A stretch of 64,000 nt of DNA, taken from positions 300,389,561-300,453,560 of the forward strand of contig OW240916.1 in NCBI GenBank assembly GCA_933207985.1. Reading direction: 5' to 3'. A program made the position numbers and the translations under genes. Under the pieces are notes generated by a model. The model made no database searches and was not told where the DNA came from. It saw only the letters and a program-made list of their open reading frames with translations. Shown piece after piece: positions 57,726-64,000 of the stretch; positions within the stretch are counted from its first letter, which is position 1, and each line of letters opens with the position of its first letter. The DNA comes from Pelobates cultripes (lineage: Eukaryota; Chordata; Amphibia; Anura; Pelobatidae).

Positions 57726-58430
57726 ACTCTTAGATATTACTAACACATCTATTTGTAAGACTATCAATATAGGAGTGCAGATAACACATGTAACTGAAGT
57801 AGCTATTAATTAGCTTTCTGCAATTAAGACACTGTTGGAAACAAAGTGATTTAGTGATTTATTGGTGGACATTGATGACTGGAATTGAAAAACATTGTCT
57901 AGACTATATCATTGATATGTTAATTTTGTGATTCTGTTATTTTAAAAGGGAAAACTGGGTCATTTTTGGAAAGTATACAATTTAAAAATAAAACATCACC
58001 TAAAATGTTTTTTTTTTTTAATGAGATGTAATTTTTAATGTCAAATTTAAACTAATGGTTTAGTAAATGACATAATACTGGGCAAACATTGCTAATGAAG
58101 AGGAGAAATAGAAACATTGTTTCATTTCTCCTCTTCTCTACATGCTTTCTTTATGTTGATCACAGGTGCAAAGGACAAAGCTTATAACAATGATTGACAG
58201 AAAACCAAGATGGAGCCACCCAGGAGCATGATAAAAAAGGTGTTGATTCCTAGATTTAACTGTATTTTTATGCCTCACTAATACACATTTTCTAAATAAA
58301 AGAGATGAACAGCATAATAATACAAATCACTGGATAGTGACAGATCCTGGGTAGTGACAGAAAACATTGCATTTTTTAGGAAGAATTATATTTGTTTAGT
58401 TAAAAGTGCTTTAAAACAATTGTTGAAAAA
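57726..58430. other. Unassigned DNA with a short hairpin
   Basis: A hairpin at 58097-58136 pairs GAAGAGGAGAAATAGAAAC with GTTTCATTTCTCCTCTTC (one bulge, 3-nt loop). Nothing else supported. Confidence 0.6.
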
Positions 58431-58499
58431 TTGACTGCCATGCTGACCGGTCACCTGCAGGAGAGGCTCCAGAGAAATCTGGCCTCTTAAGCTACACTT

Positions 58500-59760
58500 A
58501 AAAGCTTTTAACCCAAAACAAACCCACGTGATACCCACACAGCTGCGGCAGAGGTAGCAGACCCAGAGATCGGGAGTTTCGGGCCCCCTGGAGGCGGTAC
58601 GAGGCTTTGGAGGCTGCAGCCTACTCAAGAGAGGAGCGAGGTGGACGGCCGGCACCATGCCTCCCTTTCCAGCTGCCACATGCTGACTTCTTGAGTCGCT
58701 TGCCAGACCCATCCCCCCCCTTTGGGCCTGGGGGGATCATCCCGGTCCCCACTGGGGTGAGCTCGAACTATGAGGAGCTTAAGGCGCCCAGAACACACAA
58801 GGCCTACCTTGCAAAATGGCAGCGACTAAGGGCACTTCACCAACTGCTCCTGCACCACGGAGCCAACCAACGACAAATCAAGAAGGGGAGATGAGAGCAA
58901 TCTACCCGGTACAAGCTGCAAGTCTCGAATACTACACCAAGACGCTGGCCCTCGTGGTGCACCCAAGATGGTGGCGCGGAAGCCAGAGCTCGCAGAGAAG
59001 CACGAGCACAGCAATGTGGATTACACCCTCCACTCCTGTACCTTCCAGCAACACACCAGGAGAGAGGTGAAACTGAGCCAGGCATGAAGAATGGTGCCCT
59101 CCCATCTACAGGCGTTGGCTGAAAGAGATAAGTGGAACTGACAAGCGGTGGTACTAGATGCCAGCATGTTATAATCCTGATGCCAGCCTTGCGGGCACTG
59201 CAGAGACTAATGTTTTCTCTTAGGTTTGGCCTATTGCCATCTCTTTATTTCTCCACCATGGACTGCATATCTGACTCGACTAGCTTGTTCTTTAGCAATT
59301 GTCAACAAAGATGAGTATGCTTATTATGACCCATTTACCCCTGACAGGTAAAATGAGACTGCCTAGCTTACATCTCACACCACACATGAGACCCACTTTT
59401 GTCTGTCAGCCATTCCTTACTACCCAGTGGTACTACTACTACCATTAATAGCATGGTCAGCCTGCACAGCATGACTTCTCCTCATTTCTCACTTATATCA
59501 CCACAGACTTGCTAACTGTCCTTTCATATTAAGACCACTCATACAGTCAGTCCACGTAAAAAGTTTTGAAAATACTACTGATTTCACGTCTGACGCCTTT
59601 ATAACGCTTGTTTTAATATTTTGTACCTACGATGAATCCACAAAAAATTGTACCGTTATCTATTGCCATGCAACTGTTAAATATGTATTGTTTTACTAGC
59701 TTGTACTTGCTATCGTGGCAACTCAAGCCTGTTTGTAACTCGCAGCACTACATAACATAA
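58500..59760 (+). mobile_element. Possible 5'-UTR/3'-UTR remnant of an L1-like element
   Basis: GC-rich, CpG-bearing DNA at 58510-59100 contains ATGGCAGCGACTAAGG and CCAAGATGGTGGCGCGG, which recall frog L1 leader and ORF1 starts. AT-rich, 3'-UTR-like sequence follows. No LINE protein motif is visible, so this is tentative. The local open frames (58607-58894 and 58816-59070) lack a family match. Confidence 0.3.
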
Positions 59761-60673
59761 AAATGTTTTTTACAAAAATTATTTTTTTTCACCTACATAT
59801 CTTAGGTGGGTCTTCATCCTTAACCTAAACTTGAACTGAAGTCTAACAAGTCATGACTAAAGTTTTACATTATTATACTTTGCTAAGATTAAATTAACTT
59901 GACACCTCGTATTTCAGTTGGCCCCACTCTATGATTTTTTGAAAACCTATAAATATTTGAAGAGAAAGATCGTCTCCTCTGATTTCGCCCTGCCTAGTGC
60001 AATTGGCAGCTTCTCCAGGAAATGACAAATCTTTTAGGTTTTTGTTTTACCAGTCACCATCCTCTTATTGTCCTCAATAGGAGTACTGTATTTATCCTGC
60101 AAAAGTCCCTACTTCGACAGTAGCTCTATTATAATACCACCACAACGTTTCATTCAAGTGTTGTTAATCTTTAAAAAAAATAAAAAAGATTTATTGCTTG
60201 ATCAATGTATACAACTAGTCATCAAGTAGCAACCCACTGGAGATATGACCTACATGATGAATGGAGAAAGGGAAAAGGTAACCTCTTGCATCATAAGCAA
60301 TGCTGTAAGCATGGGTAGTTATGGAGATTACACCAATGGTTAAACATCGAAACACATCAGATATCTTTGTATTTTTGCATTAATCTAAAAATGTCAAATG
60401 TGTTCAGCAATTAAAATAAACATAATTATAATCCATCATAAATCATTCATGACAATACTCATTACTTAGTTATCTATGCTCCAAGCAACAAACCTATATC
60501 ATCTTTTGATCTTTGGTAAAAATCCATATTGATAGAAGTTAAGCATGTTACTGAAAACACTTTATTGGTATAGTTGAAGTTCTTACTGATAAACTGCAGA
60601 AATCCTGTAGAATTTTACACTGTATTACAGGTATATGGAGCACTGACATAAGAGCACATTATTATTAGTATTA
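59761..60673. other. Intronic DNA, nothing recognised
   Basis: AT-rich; no feature supported. Confidence 0.5.
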
Positions 60674-60995
60674 TTAACAGACTACTAGAGGCACCCAGAT
60701 CACTTCATCTCACACAAGCGGTTTGGATGCAATGGCCCTTTAGTCTTAACCCTGAAATATTTCCATTGCCAAATTAAACACATCCCTAGTGAAAGTCTTC
60801 CTGAAAGCCAGTAGACGTTCTTCACTGTAAGAACTGAGTCAGACTCAGTTCTCAAACAAATGTTGCTTCTGTGGAGCATTGATTGGTACAGTGTGGCAAG
60901 CATTGGGAAGCATTGGATTGGCTGAGATCATCAAAAACACACCTTTAGGTAAGGGAACACTATAATGTTAGGAATACATATTTGTGTCCCTTTAA
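60674..60995. mobile_element. TTAA-flanked MITE (family B relative)
   Basis: TTAA at 60674-60677 and 60992-60995. The left end TTAACAGACTACTAGAGGCA resembles the reverse of the right end of 25014-25447. The right end AACACTATAATGTTAGG ... TGTGTCCCTTTAA resembles the right end of 21157-21757. It also holds GACTGAGTC / GACTCAG-like hairpin text (60834-60852). Confidence 0.6.
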
Positions 60996-62402
60996 CATAC
61001 TATGTGTAAGAATGAAACAACCATAATGAAAAGTATGCAATGTAGTACATATTTAAAACAATATATTAAATAGTATATTACAATGTGGAGGTTATTTGGA
61101 ATGGCTTAGTAAGGACTTCGGCTCAATAACTACATAATCAAGTTAACCTATTTGCTTGAAAGGATCCTTCTGTGATAAAATAGTTGTAATATTACAATAC
61201 GATTTTAATTGTGAAAACCAAAGAGGACGTTCTGCATTAATACATATCTTATCCCAAAGCAACTAAGTTCACATCTCACATCTTAAATTAATGCAGATTC
61301 AATTTCCCAGTTCATTTCCCCCTTAGGTAAACTGAATCAGCATATTCTGTTAGACAGTGCCCTAGAAAGGCCTCGAGCAACACTTAAGAGAAAGCAAGTA
61401 AAAAAAGATACAGTATGAAGGTTAGAAAATCCATTGCAAGTAAGAGTCCCTGTAGCCTTTACGCTAGCATTGCCCTTTCTACTGTTCTCAAAACTCAGTC
61501 ATGTAGCAGAAACTACAGCTCTTTATTTGATGCCATGACAACTACCTGCAAGGATAATTCTGTGCTTCTGCATTGAATAAATGACCTGCTGAGCTAGCAC
61601 TTTTAATACAGAGTTTTTTTGCAAAGCAATTAGACACCCCTTTAATAATAGTATGCATTACTATGTTTACAAATGTATTCGTTGACTCCACTTTTCCCTT
61701 GGATAAAAACTTCACTTGCCGGGTGTTATTCATTTCAAAGGGATGGTCTCTCTACGCGCTCAACAAAACCATTAATCATATTTATGCTGATCATATAATA
61801 ATTGGCTTTAATTTTGTAGTAGCCACGTTTGAATTTATACACGTACAAAAGAAAATTCCATGTCTTAAAGGGCTTTTCAGAAAATGTATTCAGAGCCAAA
61901 AATACAACAAAGAATTGTGACCTACAGCAGGGAAAGTGTATTTACACTGCACCAAACACCGTCTAATCCTTTCTAGGTCAACACTTGTGGTCCTGGATAA
62001 ACTGAAGGATTACCTGCCTTCCTCAATGGCTTCCAATCTTTTAAAGTATCAATGTTCACAATCAGTTGCCTGAACCCTTTGTATTCCAAGTGTCTTATTG
62101 TTAGGAAGAAAGAGCAACTGAAACTATTATTTTTATAAAGCATGAAAGGCACAGCAGGCATAACACACTTGGACTAAAGAGCAGTTCTGCAAATAGATTG
62201 CTACTGCGGTGGTACCTAATAATCAAAATAGTGTAAATGAGCATTTATATTTTTAGGGGTGGAGCTTGATGACAGCACAGAGTAGATGCCATTCTGCTAA
62301 GCTCCGGAGAAACCTTTTTCTACATTATGCAGGATACAGATAGGCAGATTGTTGCATCATTTAAGGAAAACGTAACCAAGAGAGGGCAAAAGAGGAGGAT
62401 CA

Positions 62403-62403
<1 letters not shown>
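60996..62403. other. Intronic DNA, nothing firmly recognised
   Basis: GGGGTGGAGCTTGATGACAG near 62259 and CTAAGCTCCGGAGAAACC near 62297 look like an LINE leader fragment, but no protein motif supports it. Confidence 0.45.
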
Positions 62404-62448
<45 letters not shown>

Positions 62449-62466
62449 ATTATTATTATTATTATT
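62404..62466. repeat. (TA)n followed by (TTA)n microsatellite
   Basis: About 20 AT units pass directly into about 7 ATT units. Confidence 0.95.
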
Positions 62467-63119
62467 GCTTTTTATTTTTTTTATGCACTATTTTCCATCG
62501 ATTGGTCACATCTCACACTAATCTGTGAATACAATCAACAGTCAGGGGCTGTGACTTTGAATTGCCATCAGTCTTCCTTTTAGTGGGTAACCCAGTTGGT
62601 GTAATTACTCGTTTATGACCATTGCAGCGTTTCTCATCATTTTTACTCTATTTACTACTCTTCTTGTATATACACGCTGTATGCCTGTTGTATTAATATC
62701 CATTATAATTATTATTATAAAGGCTTTAATTCATTTTTCAGTTTCCATTGTTAACGTGATGGACTTTTTGACAGAAACACAAATAGTAATAGTCATTAGA
62801 ACCATCTAGTTGCCTCCTCACATGTATTATTTCAATGGCTTATTCACTGAATCCACATTTTTTTTAATTATTTTTGTTTGTGCATAGATTATACATGTTG
62901 CATTTAAGCTTGCAATGCCACAACAGCTGTTGCCAGAGTTTCAACATTCATTTAAAGACAATTGTAGGGCATGAAGAACCGTGCACATTTTTTAAAGTGT
63001 TAATGAGTAAACAGTAGTGTGGTGCATACACACTTTTTTTAAAGGTAAAAGGATAGAAAAAACACAATGCGAGGTAAAAAAGCGATTGGGTGATATGTAT
63101 ACAGGCTACAGTATTAAGC
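62467..63119. other. Intronic DNA, nothing recognised
   Basis: AT-rich; no supported feature. Confidence 0.5.
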
Positions 63120-64000
63120 AGATTTCAAGAAATTAGGACCACTGAGGCCCACCAAGAGTGAAACAAAAAAACATGTCTGCCATGTGAGATCCTAGAGGTC
63201 AAGAGTAGGATGGTGCCAGAGCCCTAGTGCCAAAAAGATTTCTAGCCAATGCCCGTTACACAGCACTGCCTATTTGGTGGATTTTTACTGGGCCAGTCTC
63301 TCTGAGTGTTATCCCACCAGCCTCTAGCTTTAATATAGTCCATATAAGTGCTGTCACATGTCTGGTCACAGGTACTGACCCGATTGTAGTTGCGGTAGCC
63401 ATCACGAGATTGCAGATTTCCATGCTGGGTATGTGGCTGCCGGTTGTGTGGATCTCGTCTGGGGAACAGCTACCTCATCTGGGGGCCATCCGGGTAGTGG
63501 TCTTCCCCACGGGTATGCAGACTGCAGCGTGGAGGAATCTCCAGTTGGACCCCCAGCCCACAAGAGGAACAGATAACGGCTGCTGCTTTATAGGTGGTCA
63601 TCGTCTGGGAGGGGTGGGTGTGGGTCTCCACTTGGCGAGACGGTCCCAGAAGGCCTGGAAGATTGCCTCGAAACTGGCATCAAAGGCCTCTCTCCAGCTC
63701 TGGCCCAACAGGCTTGTTTGGCAGTGCTGAAATTTCAAGGTGGTGGCCATCTTGGCTGAGCTGAGTGGCTTTCAAGTTTCCTCCTTTCAGACTTTGTGGA
63801 GCAGGCTTAGCCAACCACCCCAAAGGGGGGGATAACAGGGCTCTGAGCTGTGTGGTGTGTGTCTTCCAGTAGGAGATCAGCTGTGTCTCACTACTGGTGG
63901 CCCACAAGATGCAGTAGGCCTCAGATGTGCTGTCCCGCGGTCCCTCCGATTCAGGCACATCAAGGTCTGCTTGGCTCTAGAGTGTCAGCTTTAGGATTAA
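63120..64000. other. GC-richer repeat-like block, unassigned
   Basis: Composition rises above the surroundings and both strands hold open frames (63227-63730 plus, 63958-63680 minus) without a recognised family. GGTGGTGGCCATCTTGG near 63739 is reminiscent of retroelement leaders on the minus strand. It runs off the window edge. Confidence 0.35.

Larger units (their letters stand above)
43717..64000 (-). other. edil3: EDIL3 intron 1 (partial)
   Basis: This lies upstream, in gene orientation, of the EGF1 exon. The signal-peptide exon is not seen in the window, so intron 1 runs off the right edge. The contents are repeats and unassigned AT-rich DNA. Confidence 0.72.

Noticed and set aside
63227..63958. 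Overlapping open frames on both strands at the right edge as host exons
   Set aside because: No conserved motif or matching splice sites; composition fits a retroelement leader better, and the block is cut by the window edge.
1..64000. Possible CRISPR array, operon or phage-like system
   Set aside because: No regularly spaced short repeats with unique spacers and no bacterial gene organisation; the window is a vertebrate intron.
1..64000. tRNA or other classical RNA genes
   Set aside because: No sequence with convincing A- and B-box motifs or cloverleaf pairing was found by eye; a covariance search was not possible.

Overview
This is vertebrate intronic DNA, most likely from an anuran amphibian. 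It is AT-rich with no bacterial-style gene packing, and it is crowded with frog-type repeats: CR1 elements ending in tandem TATGTAAC or CATAGAA-type tails, L2 elements ending in a GCGCTATATAAAT tail, TTAA-flanked families, Penelope-like and L1 remnants, and solo LTRs. The species cannot be fixed from the sequence.

The only host coding sequence I can defend is one 129-bp exon on the minus strand at 43588-43716. It encodes the first EGF-like domain of EDIL3 (Del-1), a secreted integrin-binding matrix protein. The gene reads right to left, so 43717-64000 is intron 1 and 1-43587 is intron 2, and almost everything else is transposon debris inside those introns.

Layout. 1-10.7 kb: a possible LTR at the left edge, a 312-bp foldback element, a solo LTR with perfect 5-bp duplications (2890-3519), and a CR1 inserted head-on into another CR1 (8.2-9.7 kb). 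10.7-14.1 kb: a nearly full-length but frameshifted minus-strand L2 whose N-terminus keeps a 2A-like DVSPNPGP motif. 14.6-23 kb: degraded CR1, hAT and TTAA elements. 23-26 kb: a Penelope-like remnant with a GIY-YIG endonuclease fragment and a hammerhead ribozyme with an intact core. 26.4-31 kb: TTAA elements and a second solo LTR. 31.3-36 kb: a minus-strand L1 with a mutated catalytic motif, split by a probable solo LTR. 36.9-37.9 kb: a CR1 split by a third solo LTR. 38.5-41.7 kb: a plus-strand L2 with a perfect 21-bp target-site duplication and an uninterrupted 692-codon reverse transcriptase frame. 44.1-46.2 kb: a large TTAA element. 49-51.2 kb: hAT and small TTAA elements. 52.4-57.3 kb: minisatellite and hairpin DNA, a piggyBac transposase C-terminus and a five-unit 385-bp tandem array ending in the same CCTTAAGGGG terminus as the non-autonomous families. 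57.3-64 kb: sparse repeats.

The most interesting signals are the hammerhead ribozyme, the physical link between a piggyBac transposase fragment and the TTAA-CCCCTTAAGG families (with a paralogous empty site proving TTAA duplication), and the 2A-like motif in L2. I found no operon-like or clearly unprecedented multi-gene system.
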